Below are positions 44,967 through 53,836 of a stretch of DNA of 64,000 bases, one piece after another; positions within the stretch are counted from its first letter, which is position 1, and every line of letters begins with the position of its first letter. The notes beneath the pieces were generated by a model that ran no database searches, was not told where the DNA came from, and was given only the letters and a program-made list of their open reading frames with translations. Source of the DNA: Niabella aurantiaca DSM 17617 (lineage in GTDB: Bacteria > Bacteroidota > Bacteroidia > Chitinophagales > Chitinophagaceae); the NCBI RefSeq assembly GCF_000374125.1, contig NZ_KB893647.1, forward strand, positions 186,001 through 250,000. Direction: 5' to 3'. A program made the position numbers and the translations under genes.

Positions 44967-45318
44967 TCAGACGTCTGGTATTCTTGGACGGGTAAGATAG
45001 GGAAAAGTTTAAGATGTTTCAAGTTTCGGGTCGGGGTTCCGGGTTTATACCCGATTATTGACGTTTCCGGTTTGAGGTTAGAGTTTCAGGTTTAAAGTTC
45101 CAGTCGGGGATTCGTTCGCAGCCCGATGCGCCTCATAGTTCCAGGCTCTTCTATGCTGAATGCTCTTTTGCTAAAGCTGATGGCTGACGGCTAAGCGGAG
45201 CCCTGGATTGAAATGGCTCGCGAACTGCGTCCCATTTTCCCATTCTCACACTTTCAGATTGTTCAGGAGAAACCACCGGAGTGCATTTCAGGGCATTCTC
45301 TTCGGGAAGCAGGGACAC
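44967..45318. repeat. Gene-free gap filled with C, B and A words
   Basis: Order C (TTTCCGGTTTGAGGTTAGAG, 45060), B (GCTGATGGCTGACGGCTAAG, 45176), A (CCCATTCTCACACTTTCAG, 45239), with the CGGGGATTCGTTCGCAGCCC string also seen in altered form at 56.76 kb. Nothing coding is supported. Confidence 0.55.
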
Positions 45319-45352
45319 AAAAAAGCCGGAAGCACCACGTGATACTTCCGGC
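45319..45352 (-). terminator. Rho-independent terminator of the transketolase half-gene
   Basis: Eight-base stem GCCGGAAG / CTTCCGGC with a 12-base loop; on the minus strand six T follow. It is 26 bases after the stop codon. Confidence 0.85.
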
Positions 45353-45378
45353 CCTTTTATCTGTCATCAATCCTGTTG

Positions 45379-46341
45379 TTAACCGTTCTTCCTTGCGATC
45401 ACTTTTTCGGCTGCCGCTACGATGTCCGGCACGTCGAGGTGGTATTTTTTTAATAACTGGTCGGGCGTTCCGCTTTCGCCAAATGTATCCAGCGTGCCTA
45501 CGTATTCGATCGGGATGGGAAAGTTCCGGGCAGCAACCTGTGCGACCATATCACCCATACCCCCGATAATATTGTGTTCTTCTGCAGTTACGGCACATTT
45601 TGTCTTTTTGATGGAAGCGATCACTGCTGCTTCATCCAGGGGTTTGATGGTGTGGATATTGATCACTTCCACGCTGATGCCTTTTTCTTCCAGGATCACA
45701 CCGGCCTGGATGGCATTCCATACCAGGTGCCCGCAGGCAAAAATGGTTACATCCGTTCCCTCGGAGAATTTTTGAGCTTTACCAAGCACAAAATCTGATT
45801 CATTGGTAAAGATCGGCCAGGAGGGGCGTCCGAAACGCAGGTATACGGGTCCGTCGATCGCCGCAATGGCCTTGGTGGCCGCCTTGGTTTGGGTATAGTC
45901 GCAGGGAACCACTACCGACATGCCCGGCAGCATTTTCATCATACCGATGTCTTCCAGGATCTGGTGGGTAGCGCCATCTTCACCCAGGGTTACCCCGGCA
46001 TGCGAGGCGCATATTTTTACGTTTTTACCGCTGTAAGCGATGGACTGGCGGATCTGGTCATATACACGGCCGGTGCTGAAGTTGGCAAATGTGGTGGTAA
46101 AAGGGATGTGACCGCCAATGGTCAGCCCCGCTGCAACCCCCATCATATTGGCTTCGCCGATGCCACACTGTACAAAACGGTCAGGAAATTCCTTGATAAA
46201 CTGGTTCAGTTTCATCGAACCGAGCAGGTCTGCAGTTAATGCCACGATCTTATCGTTGCTACGGGCAGCTTCCACAATTCCGTCGCCGAAACCGCTGCGG
46301 GTATCTTTTTTTCCTGTAGATTGAATGTCCTTTAACGCCAT
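45379..46341 (-). CDS. Transketolase, C-terminal half
   Basis: 320 residues holding the pyrimidine (PYR) and C-terminal domains: CGIGEANMMGVAAGLTIGG includes the Glu that activates thiamine diphosphate, FANFSTGRVYDQIRQSIAYS the cofactor loop, and SGTPDQLLKKYHL the end. The N-terminal diphosphate-binding half is not in the window; upstream lies mreB on the other strand. Bacteroidota often split transketolase into two adjacent genes, so an unlinked partner is notable. Could alternatively be a DXS-like relative. Ends in a terminator; TACTTTTG promoter box upstream. Confidence 0.85.
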   Translation of the reverse strand: MALKDIQSTGKKDTRSGFGDGIVEAARSNDKIVALTADLLGSMKLNQFIKEFPDRFVQCGIGEANMMGVAAGLTIGGHIPFTTTFANFSTGRVYDQIRQSIAYSGKNVKICASHAGVTLGEDGATHQILEDIGMMKMLPGMSVVVPCDYTQTKAATKAIAAIDGPVYLRFGRPSWPIFTNESDFVLGKAQKFSEGTDVTIFACGHLVWNAIQAGVILEEKGISVEVINIHTIKPLDEAAVIASIKKTKCAVTAEEHNIIGGMGDMVAQVAARNFPIPIEYVGTLDTFGESGTPDQLLKKYHLDVPDIVAAAEKVIARKNG

Positions 46342-46359
46342 AATTTGTTTTTGAGGTTA

Positions 46360-46367
46360 CAAAAGTA
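46360..46367 (-). promoter_or_regulatory. Promoter -7 box of the transketolase half-gene
   Basis: Minus-strand TACTTTTG, a perfect TAnnTTTG, 18 bases before the ATG at 46341. No good -33 element at the usual distance. Confidence 0.5.
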
Positions 46368-46524
46368 ATGTTTCTCCTAAAGAATCAGGCATAAGTTTTA
46401 GAACAGATGATTTATATTTGAGGAAATTACATCATCGCCGGAGCAATTTAAATACCTGGATCTGCAGGGCTTTTTGTTAATGAAAGGATAAGCTTAAAAA
46501 TCCTTTCTGTACATGGAGTTTTGC

Positions 46525-46556
46525 TTTGTTAATTTGGATTATTTACTTCACCTTTG
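46525..46556 (+). promoter_or_regulatory. Possible mreB operon promoter
   Basis: TTTG at 46525-46528, 20-base spacer, CACCTTTG at 46549-46556 (one base off TAnnTTTG). Ends 37 bases before the mreB ATG. Confidence 0.45.
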
Positions 46557-46593
46557 CTCCTCACGAAAACACAAGAAATTTATTTATTAAGGA

Positions 46594-47619
46594 ATGGGAC
46601 TGTTTAACTGGTTTACACAAGAAATAGCAATGGATCTGGGTACGGCAAATACCCTCATTATACATAATGATGAAGTGGCTGTAAATGAGCCCAGTATTGT
46701 GGCGTTGAACCGCAATAATCCCAAAGAAGTGCTGGCTGTTGGCAAGCGTGCGCTGATGATGCACGAAAAAACGCATGAAAGTATCCGCACGGTCCGCCCG
46801 CTCAAAGACGGGGTGATTGCCGATTTTAACGCTGCGGAGCTGATGATCCGGGAGCTGATCAAACTGGTATATCCCAAAAAACCACTGTTTCCGCCCAGCT
46901 GGCGGATGATGATCTGCATTCCTTCTTCCATTACCGAAGTAGAAAAAAGAGCGGTACGAGACAGCGCCGAGCAGGCTGGCGCCAAAGAGGTTTACCTGAT
47001 CCATGAGCCCATGGCGGCTGCCCTGGGTATCGGAATTGATGTGGAGGAGCCGGTGGGTAATATGATCATTGACATCGGCGGGGGCACTACCGGCATTACG
47101 GTAATTGCGCTTGCCGGCATTGTGTGTGACCAAAGCATCCGCATTGCGGGAGATGAATTTACCGCAGATATCATGGAAGCGCTGCGTCGCTATCACAGCC
47201 TCCTGATCGGGGAGCGCACTGCGGAACAGATCAAGATACAGGTTGGAGCAGCGATGAAGGACCTGGAAAATCCGCCGGATGATATCCCGGTGAACGGGCG
47301 CGACCTGGTAACAGGGATCCCCAAACAAATTCTGGTAAGCTTCCAGGAAATTGCAGAAGCCCTGGATAAAAGCATCTTTAAAATAGAAGAGGCCATTTTA
47401 AAGGCCCTGGAACAAACACCTCCGGAACTGGCTGGCGATATTTACCGCAGGGGGTTGTATCTTACGGGTGGTGGCGCCCTGCTGCGGGGCCTTGACAAAC
47501 GGCTGAGCCAAAAAATAAAATTACCGGTTCATATAGCAGACGATCCGTTGAAGAGTGTGGTAAGAGGAACGGGCATAGCGTTGAAAAATTACGACCGTTA
47601 TCCTTTTGTAATGCGTTAA
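46594..47619 (+). CDS. mreB: Rod-shape actin-like protein MreB
   Basis: 341 residues. IAMDLGTANTLI (phosphate 1), IIDIGGGTTGITVIA (phosphate 2) and YLTGGGALLRGLDKRL (adenosine) are the actin ATP-binding motifs; the start MGLFNWFTQ gives the amphipathic membrane-binding helix. Polymerises under the cytoplasmic membrane and guides elongation by the PBP2-RodA pair encoded downstream. First gene of the mre cluster. Confidence 0.96.
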   Translation: MGLFNWFTQEIAMDLGTANTLIIHNDEVAVNEPSIVALNRNNPKEVLAVGKRALMMHEKTHESIRTVRPLKDGVIADFNAAELMIRELIKLVYPKKPLFPPSWRMMICIPSSITEVEKRAVRDSAEQAGAKEVYLIHEPMAAALGIGIDVEEPVGNMIIDIGGGTTGITVIALAGIVCDQSIRIAGDEFTADIMEALRRYHSLLIGERTAEQIKIQVGAAMKDLENPPDDIPVNGRDLVTGIPKQILVSFQEIAEALDKSIFKIEEAILKALEQTPPELAGDIYRRGLYLTGGGALLRGLDKRLSQKIKLPVHIADDPLKSVVRGTGIALKNYDRYPFVMR

Positions 47620-47673
47620 ATCATCAACCGTTTTGTTCTCGCTTGGAGAAACAGGCGTTAAATCTAACACCCG

Positions 47674-48549
47674 GTGCGTAATATATTTTTGTTCATCAGG
47701 CGGTTTTCGGTTTTCATAGGCTTTCTCATCCTACAGGGAATCTGCTTGTACAACCTGTTTACGTACAATCGTTTGCATCGTGTCAAAGGTCTTGAGGCCG
47801 CAGGCCGGGTAACCAGTTATTTCAATTCAAAGTTCAATTCCCTCGAAGATTTTTTCCGAATGAAGGCGGAGAACAAGCGGGTACACCAGGTGAACGACTC
47901 CCTCATGAACCTCATGAAGGAGAACTTTGTGCAGATCGATACGGATGCGATCCTGGTGCATGATACGGCGTCCGTGGATACGACCGGAAAAGCCCGGCGC
48001 TACGTTTGGCGGACCGCACAGGTATTGTATGCTACCGTAAACAGCGATAAGAACTACCTGCAGATCAACCGGGGTACCAACTCGGGCGTGACCGGTGATA
48101 TGGGCGTCTTCAGCTCCAACGGCGGCCTGGTAGGCAAAGTGGTGAATGCTGGAAAAGATTTCAGCGAGGTGATGACGCTGCTGCACGTGATGAATAAGCT
48201 CAGTGTGCAGCTCAAAAAAACGGGCAATACCGGCATCATTTCCTGGGACGGCAAAACACCAACGGAGCTTACACTGAACGGCATTCCGAAAACGGACTCG
48301 GTCCATGTGGGCGATACGATCCTCACCGGTAACTATTCACTCAGTTTTCCGCCCGGTAAGATGGTGGGTACAGTAGCAAGGGTATTAAGGGACGAAGCGA
48401 CCAATTTTTTTATTTTGAAAATAAAACCGGCGGCTAACTTTGGAAGCCTGCAGCAGGTATTTGTGGTGGAAAACCTGAATTATGCAACGCTGCAGCAACT
48501 GAGCGATGAAACCGACAGGAAAGTAGAAGCAAAATCTGGAAACAAGTGA
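47674..48549 (+). CDS. mreC: Rod-shape protein MreC
   Basis: 291 residues from GTG 47674. Membrane helix at about 7-24, coiled coil at about 40-80 (FFRMKAENKRVHQVNDSLMN), then two beta-barrel domains with RGTNSGVTGDMGVFSSNGGL and GDTILTGNYSLSFPPGKMVG, which is the typical second barrel. Periplasmic linker between MreB filaments and PBP2. The final four bases overlap the mreD GTG. Confidence 0.92.
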   Translation: MRNIFLFIRRFSVFIGFLILQGICLYNLFTYNRLHRVKGLEAAGRVTSYFNSKFNSLEDFFRMKAENKRVHQVNDSLMNLMKENFVQIDTDAILVHDTASVDTTGKARRYVWRTAQVLYATVNSDKNYLQINRGTNSGVTGDMGVFSSNGGLVGKVVNAGKDFSEVMTLLHVMNKLSVQLKKTGNTGIISWDGKTPTELTLNGIPKTDSVHVGDTILTGNYSLSFPPGKMVGTVARVLRDEATNFFILKIKPAANFGSLQQVFVVENLNYATLQQLSDETDRKVEAKSGNK

Positions 48550-49079
48550 GCGATCTTGTAAAAAATATTATCCGTTTTTCGCTATTTGTATTTATACAGG
48601 TATATGTATTTGATGTGATGCCGCACCTGCACGAACTGATCACCCCCTACCTGTACTTTTTATACCTCCTGTGGCTGCCTTTTTCCATAAAGCGGGGCTG
48701 GCTGTTGCTGCTGGGTTTCCTGCTGGGAATGACGGTCGATTATTTTACCATGACCCCCGGGCTGCATGCGGCCGCCTGTGTGCTGGTAGCCTTTTTACGG
48801 CCACTGATCATTCACCTGCTTTCACCAAAGGATGCTGCCGGATACACTTACCAGGAGCCTTCACCCCGGGCCATGGGATGGAGTGCTTACAGCCTGTACG
48901 CGCTGATCCTTTCCTTTGCGCACAATTTTTATCTTCTCTTTTTAGAATGGCTGTCTTTTGGCGCGTTTATCAATTTTATGATGAAAGTGCTGAGCACTAC
49001 AGCCATCAGCATGCTGCTGATCTTTATTACCGAGCTGCTGTTCTTCCGGAAGCAGCGCTACCGTACGAATACAGCGTAG
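48546..49079 (+). CDS. mreD: Rod-shape protein MreD
   Basis: 177 residues with five to six membrane helices, from GTG 48546 overlapping mreC (GTGA). HELITPYLYFLYLLWLPFSI and the GWSAYSLYALILSFAHNFYL helices match Bacteroidota MreD. Membrane partner of MreC. A 453-base repeat-rich gap separates it from the PBP2 gene. Confidence 0.85.
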   Translation: MSDLVKNIIRFSLFVFIQVYVFDVMPHLHELITPYLYFLYLLWLPFSIKRGWLLLLGFLLGMTVDYFTMTPGLHAAACVLVAFLRPLIIHLLSPKDAAGYTYQEPSPRAMGWSAYSLYALILSFAHNFYLLFLEWLSFGAFINFMMKVLSTTAISMLLIFITELLFFRKQRYRTNTA

Positions 49080-49532
49080 GCCGATCAATGTCAATTTGAA
49101 AATGTGGAAATGTGAAAATGAGTGCGCCTTCGGTAATATAAAATATCGAATGAAAGATTGTAAAAAAATAGCCCTTTCATTGCCATTCAGTAATTTCCTC
49201 CGATAACAATTCACATCTGTGTTACGGGAATCGAGAATCCGGATTTGAGGTTCGGGATTTCGGGACCGGGAGCCGGGCATGAATGCTGTTGGCTGTCAGT
49301 GATCAATGGTTTTTTCGGATGAGATGATCCGGGAGACTGTTTAGGCACTGATTGCTGAAGGCTGACCGCTGACTGCTCCGTGTTTATTTTCAGTAAGGTC
49401 AGACCCGGTTTCGTGCCCGACCCCTGATTCTCATTTTCATATTTCCGCATTCCCACAATCTCAAATCTGACTTCTTAAACAGTTTTGTATTATTTTTGAT
49501 TTTTCTTTATAAAAGTTCCCTTAGTTTTAAGT
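49080..49532. repeat. Gene-free gap with compound word repeat in the mre cluster
   Basis: A words (AATGTGGAAATGTGAAAATG, 49100), exact 18-base match to 23252-23269 at 49127-49144, B words (GCTGAAGGCTGACCGCTGAC, 49354) and a 43-base segment 49368-49410 matching the reverse complement of 63130-63172 at 39 of 43 positions, then A words again. A TATTTTTG at 49491-49498 may be a promoter box for the next gene. Confidence 0.6.
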
Positions 49533-51665
49533 ATGTCGGTGTTCAATAAATCAAGAAGTTATATTATACGGATTATTTTCCTGTCTGTATTTATAATCAT
49601 CATTGCACAACTGGCCAACCTGCAACTGGTGAGCAATAAATACCTGGAACTTGCCAAGAATAACGCCGTGTTTGAGAAGATCATTTACCCGGAAAGAGGT
49701 ATTATTTTCGACCGCAACGGAAAGGCCGTGCTGAACAATACCATCATGTTTGACCTGATGGTGACGCCGGCAGAGGTTAAAAATTTTGACACGACGGCTT
49801 TTTGCAGCCTGATGCAGATCGACACGGCCGAATTCCGGGCGCGCATTATCACTGCCATTATCAAAAATTCGAGGGTGCGGCCTTCTATTTTTCATTCGCT
49901 GCTGACGCCCGAAATGCAGGCCCGGTTTGAAGAGAACAGCTGGCGTTTTCCGGGCTTTGTATTGCAGCAGCGCCCCGTGCGTACCTACCCGTATAATGTT
50001 GGAGCGCACATCCTGGGCTATATCAGCGAGGTGGATGCAAAGGATATCGAGCGCTCAGGCAATTTTTACCGCATGGGAGACTATGTTGGTAAAAACGGGC
50101 TGGAATATACTTATGAGAAAGTGCTGATGGGCCAGCGGGGGGTGCAATACATGATCAAGGATAACAGGAACCGCCTGGTAGGACATTATGAGAATGGTGA
50201 ATTTGATACCACGGCCGTAGCCGGCAGGGGGCTAAAGACCCATCTGGACGTGGAACTGCAGGTGCTGGCGGAAAAATTATTGAAGGATAAAGTGGGTTCT
50301 GTAGTAGCGCTGGATCCCAGAACCGGCGGCATCCTTGCCATGGCATCCGGGCCGGTATTCAATCCCAATGACTTGACCGGTCCGGATAAAAATGCCAACT
50401 ACGCTAAACTGTTGCTGAATGTACGGGCGCCTTTGCTGAACCGGGGCATTAAGGGACGCTATCCCCCGGGCTCCACCTTTAAACCCCTGGGAGGGCTGGT
50501 AGCATTGGATGAGGGGGTCATTACACCATCTTATGGGTACCCCTGCGGCGGGGGGTACTATGCCTGCGGCAGAAGGGTGGGATGTACACATGCAGGGGGA
50601 GGGCACGCTGCCAACCTGCGCCTGGCCATTGCCAATTCCTGTAACTCGTATTTTGTACAGGTGTACCGGATGGCCGTTGACAACCCCCGGGCGGGAAGTA
50701 TGCGCAAAGGCTTTGAGGACTGGATGGATTATATGCATAAGTTTGGCCTGGGCGTGCGTTTGGGCGTGGATCTGCCCAGCGAGGACAAGGGCAATATTCC
50801 GTCGGTTGCCACTTATGATAAAGAATACCGGGGATCCTGGACCTCCTGTACCAATCTTACCCTGGGCATCGGGCAGGACAAAATGCTGGCAACGCCCCTG
50901 CAACTGGCAAATGCCATGAGCATCATTGCCAACAAAGGCTATTACTATATTCCCCATTTTGTAGACAGCATTGACGGGGAAACGGCGGCGGATGCCCGCA
51001 TACTGGCAAAATACCGGGAAAAACATGCGGTGCTTACCCATATCTCCGATACGGCCTATAATGCCATTATCAACGGGATGAATGATGTGGTAACACGTGG
51101 AACCGCGCGGGTTGCCATGATCCCCGGCATTAATGTATGTGCCAAAACCGGTACGGCCGAAAACTATACAATCCTGGACCGGAAAAGGATCAAGCTGAAG
51201 GATAACTCGATGTTCGTTTGCTTTGCGCCAAAAGAAAACCCGAAGATTGCCATTGCCGTTGCGGTCGAAAATGCAGGTTATGGTGCTACCTGGGCCGGCC
51301 CGATCGCCCGTATCCTGATGGAAAAATATCTGCTGGACAGTCTGACCAATAAAAGCAAGGCAGACTTTGAACGCATCTCCAATACCAACCTGATGCCGGC
51401 TTATTACAACCGGCTGCAGTATATAACAGACTCGGCCAGGGCGGAGCAATGGGCAAAGATCCGCAGGGACAGCACACAGCTGCTTCGTTACCTGAAAAAA
51501 GGAGCGGCACCTAAGGCTATTCCCAAAAAGGATTCAGCACAGGCCCGGGATCGGAAACCGCAAGATCAAAAGCCGAAGCAGAAAAAGCCATCGGCCCTTG
51601 TTGCATTATTTACAGATGATCGAAAATACTACAGACCCGTTACGGCATCCGGAGAAATCATATGA
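49533..51665 (+). CDS. mrdA: Penicillin-binding protein 2, peptidoglycan transpeptidase
   Basis: 710 residues. N-terminal membrane helix at 9-28, dimerisation domain, then the transpeptidase: SxxK in GSTFKPLGG (catalytic Ser) near 315, SCN in IANSCNSYF near 366 and KTG in CAKTGTAENY near 535. Between SxxK and SCN is a cluster CGGGYYACGRRVGC with a following His, which could bind zinc. Crosslinks glycan strands with RodA during elongation. The C-terminal 60 residues are basic and low-complexity. ATGA overlap with rodA. Confidence 0.94.
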   Translation: MSVFNKSRSYIIRIIFLSVFIIIIAQLANLQLVSNKYLELAKNNAVFEKIIYPERGIIFDRNGKAVLNNTIMFDLMVTPAEVKNFDTTAFCSLMQIDTAEFRARIITAIIKNSRVRPSIFHSLLTPEMQARFEENSWRFPGFVLQQRPVRTYPYNVGAHILGYISEVDAKDIERSGNFYRMGDYVGKNGLEYTYEKVLMGQRGVQYMIKDNRNRLVGHYENGEFDTTAVAGRGLKTHLDVELQVLAEKLLKDKVGSVVALDPRTGGILAMASGPVFNPNDLTGPDKNANYAKLLLNVRAPLLNRGIKGRYPPGSTFKPLGGLVALDEGVITPSYGYPCGGGYYACGRRVGCTHAGGGHAANLRLAIANSCNSYFVQVYRMAVDNPRAGSMRKGFEDWMDYMHKFGLGVRLGVDLPSEDKGNIPSVATYDKEYRGSWTSCTNLTLGIGQDKMLATPLQLANAMSIIANKGYYYIPHFVDSIDGETAADARILAKYREKHAVLTHISDTAYNAIINGMNDVVTRGTARVAMIPGINVCAKTGTAENYTILDRKRIKLKDNSMFVCFAPKENPKIAIAVAVENAGYGATWAGPIARILMEKYLLDSLTNKSKADFERISNTNLMPAYYNRLQYITDSARAEQWAKIRRDSTQLLRYLKKGAAPKAIPKKDSAQARDRKPQDQKPKQKKPSALVALFTDDRKYYRPVTASGEII

Positions 51666-53005
51666 GCCAGAAAAAAGCTGAAATATCAAAGGGGGTAGAC
51701 TATATACTCATTGTTGTGTACCTGATCCTGGTGTGCACTGGGTTGATGGCTGTTTTTGGGGTTACCTATACAGAAGGCGATCCGGTGGTACAAACCTTTC
51801 TCGGCTTTAAAACGGATTATAGCCGGCAGTTCTATTACGCCTGTATATCGCTGGTGCTGGGCCTTTTCATTCTGTTAACGGATAGTAAGTTTTTTCCGGC
51901 TACGGCCAATCTCTGGTATGCCGGAGGCATCTTGCTGTTATTGCTGGTATTTCCCTTTCACTCTGCTGTTAAGGGAACGGAATCCATCATCCGCGTCGGC
52001 GGGTTCCAGTTTCAGCCGGCGGAATTCTGCAAGGTAACGGTGGCCCTTACCCTGGCCAAATACCTGTCGAACCCCGAGCTGGATTTTAGCCGGACCCGTT
52101 CCCAGTTGATTGCAACGGCAATTGTATTGGCGCCGGCGGTGCTGACCGTTTTTCAGAAGGAGACCGGCCTGGCGCTGGTATTCTGCTCCTTCTTCTTTGT
52201 AATGTACCGGGAAGGGCTTCCTGCCATCATCCTGGTGATCGGGTTTGCCATAGCCGCCCTGGTGGTGGCTACGCTGCTGTTGGATAAAAATGTGCTGGCC
52301 ATCATCCTGACCGTTATCGCCGGCCTGGTGGTTTTATTCAGCCTGCGGCAGATCAAGAAAAATAAGACCCTGTTGCTAAAGATCATTCTTGTTTGGGCAT
52401 TGTGCGTGGGTATCCAGCGTTTTGGAGTTCCCTTCCTGTTTGAGCATGTATTGGGCAAGCACCAGGTGGAACGTATTTACAGCACCATCGGAAAAGAAAT
52501 ACCCCAGGAATATCTGAAAGGAAATATGGGGGAGATTAATGCAAAAACCGGAAAGCAGAGCAATACGGCCGATTATAATGTAAAACAATCCAAAATTGCA
52601 GTGGGAAGTGGCGGACTGATGGGAAAAGGACTGCTGAGCGGTACCCAGACCCGCTATGGCTTTGTGCCGGAGCAGCGTACCGACTTTATTTTTGATACCA
52701 TTGGAGAAGGATTTGGTTTTGTGGGCAGTGTCATATTGATGGGACTGTATATATTGCTTTTGTTCCGGATCATACGGATCGCGGAGCGCCAGCGCAGCAC
52801 ATTTAGCAGATGTTATGCTTACGGCGTGGCATCCGTATTTTTCTTTCATATTGCCGTAAATGTAGCCATGACCATCGGGCTGGCCCCCGTGATCGGCATC
52901 CCATTGCCGCTGATCAGCTATGGCGGTACTTCGCTGCTTACATTCACCATATTGCTGTTTATCCTGATCCGCCTGGATGCGGACCGCCAGATGGTGCTGC
53001 GGTAG
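51662..53005 (+). CDS. rodA: RodA, SEDS peptidoglycan glycosyltransferase
   Basis: 447 residues with about ten helices. SAVKGTESIIRVGGFQFQPA (residues 101-120), with the catalytic-region Arg and PAEFCK, and PVIGIPLPLISYGGTSLLT near the end, are SEDS signatures. It has an enlarged soluble insertion between helices (about 265-310), common in Bacteroidota. Polymerises lipid II with PBP2. The start overlaps mrdA by four bases (ATGA at 51662-51665). Confidence 0.93.
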   Translation: MSQKKAEISKGVDYILIVVYLILVCTGLMAVFGVTYTEGDPVVQTFLGFKTDYSRQFYYACISLVLGLFILLTDSKFFPATANLWYAGGILLLLLVFPFHSAVKGTESIIRVGGFQFQPAEFCKVTVALTLAKYLSNPELDFSRTRSQLIATAIVLAPAVLTVFQKETGLALVFCSFFFVMYREGLPAIILVIGFAIAALVVATLLLDKNVLAIILTVIAGLVVLFSLRQIKKNKTLLLKIILVWALCVGIQRFGVPFLFEHVLGKHQVERIYSTIGKEIPQEYLKGNMGEINAKTGKQSNTADYNVKQSKIAVGSGGLMGKGLLSGTQTRYGFVPEQRTDFIFDTIGEGFGFVGSVILMGLYILLLFRIIRIAERQRSTFSRCYAYGVASVFFFHIAVNVAMTIGLAPVIGIPLPLISYGGTSLLTFTILLFILIRLDADRQMVLR

Positions 53006-53315
53006 CATTGGTTTCAGGTTTGACGTTTAAAGTTTCAGGTTTCTGGAACCGTTTTCATGTCCGATATTTAGAGCGCGTGTCAATGATCTTCCGGAAGCCA
53101 TCGGGAGGTCAATAGAAGTCAAGGGTCGATTGTTCCAGGCAGAAGCTGCAGCCCCCGGTATTATTGGTCTATTGTCTAAGAGCTAACGTCTATCGTCTTT
53201 TAATGTACCCATTTCCACATTCTCACATTTCCACATTTTCACATTTTTCTGTAACTTTTCATATTCTGATCCGTATTACTTATAAACCGGTTCAAAAATA
53301 AATAACTACAACCCT
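53006..53315. repeat. Gene-free gap with C and A words
   Basis: C words TTTCAGGTTTGACGTTTAAAG (53013), a B-like TCTAAGAGCTAACGTC (53176), then the clearest A block, TTTCCACATTCTCACATTTC and its continuation (53212-53248), which repeats a CACATT unit four times. No open frame. Confidence 0.55.
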
Positions 53316-53334
53316 GTCTGCCGAGCAGGCAGAC
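53316..53334. repeat. Hairpin in the leader of the ECF sigma gene
   Basis: GTCTGCC-GAGCA-GGCAGAC, a perfect seven-base stem, ending 14 bases before the ATG at 53349. It may be a REP-like unit or may limit translation of the sigma gene. Confidence 0.5.
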
Positions 53335-53348
53335 CTGCTACAGGATCT

Positions 53349-53834
53349 ATGACGGATAAGGAATATAACGAATGTGTAAAAATGTATGCTGATAATGTGT
53401 ACCGGTTTATCTTAAAAAACCTGAAACATGCAGCAAATTCGGAAGATGTGGTACAATCTTCGTTTCAGGCATTATGGGAGCAAAGGACAGAAGTACATTT
53501 TGAGCGCTCAAAATCGCTGCTGTTTACCATTGCTTACCGGAAGATGATCGATCATATCCGTAAGCATAAAAGGATGGTCTATGACGAATCGATGGGTAAT
53601 TATGATCGGGGTACGGAACAGGGTAACCGGAATTTGAAGGAAGTGTTGAACCGGGCCCTCGAACGGCTGGACGATATGAAGCGTTCACTGGTCTTGCTAA
53701 AAGACTATGAAGGGTATAGTTATGAGGAGATCGGGGGCATAACAGGACTGTCTGCCAGCCAGGTAAAAGTGTACCTCCACCGGGCGCGGCTGCAGTTGAA
53801 GGATTATTTGGTTAAAATAGAAAACGTGTTATAA
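53349..53834 (+). CDS. ECF-type RNA polymerase sigma factor
   Basis: 161 residues. Region 2 with SEDVVQSSFQALWEQRTEV and LLFTIAYRKMIDHIRKHKR, region 4 with LLKDYEGYSYEEIGGITGLS and SQVKVYLHRARLQLKDYL. Followed two bases on by an anti-sigma-like gene, then two outer-membrane barrels; a signal-transduction unit. A hairpin lies just before the start. Promoter not identified. Confidence 0.9.
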   Translation: MTDKEYNECVKMYADNVYRFILKNLKHAANSEDVVQSSFQALWEQRTEVHFERSKSLLFTIAYRKMIDHIRKHKRMVYDESMGNYDRGTEQGNRNLKEVLNRALERLDDMKRSLVLLKDYEGYSYEEIGGITGLSASQVKVYLHRARLQLKDYLVKIENVL

Positions 53835-53836
53835 TC

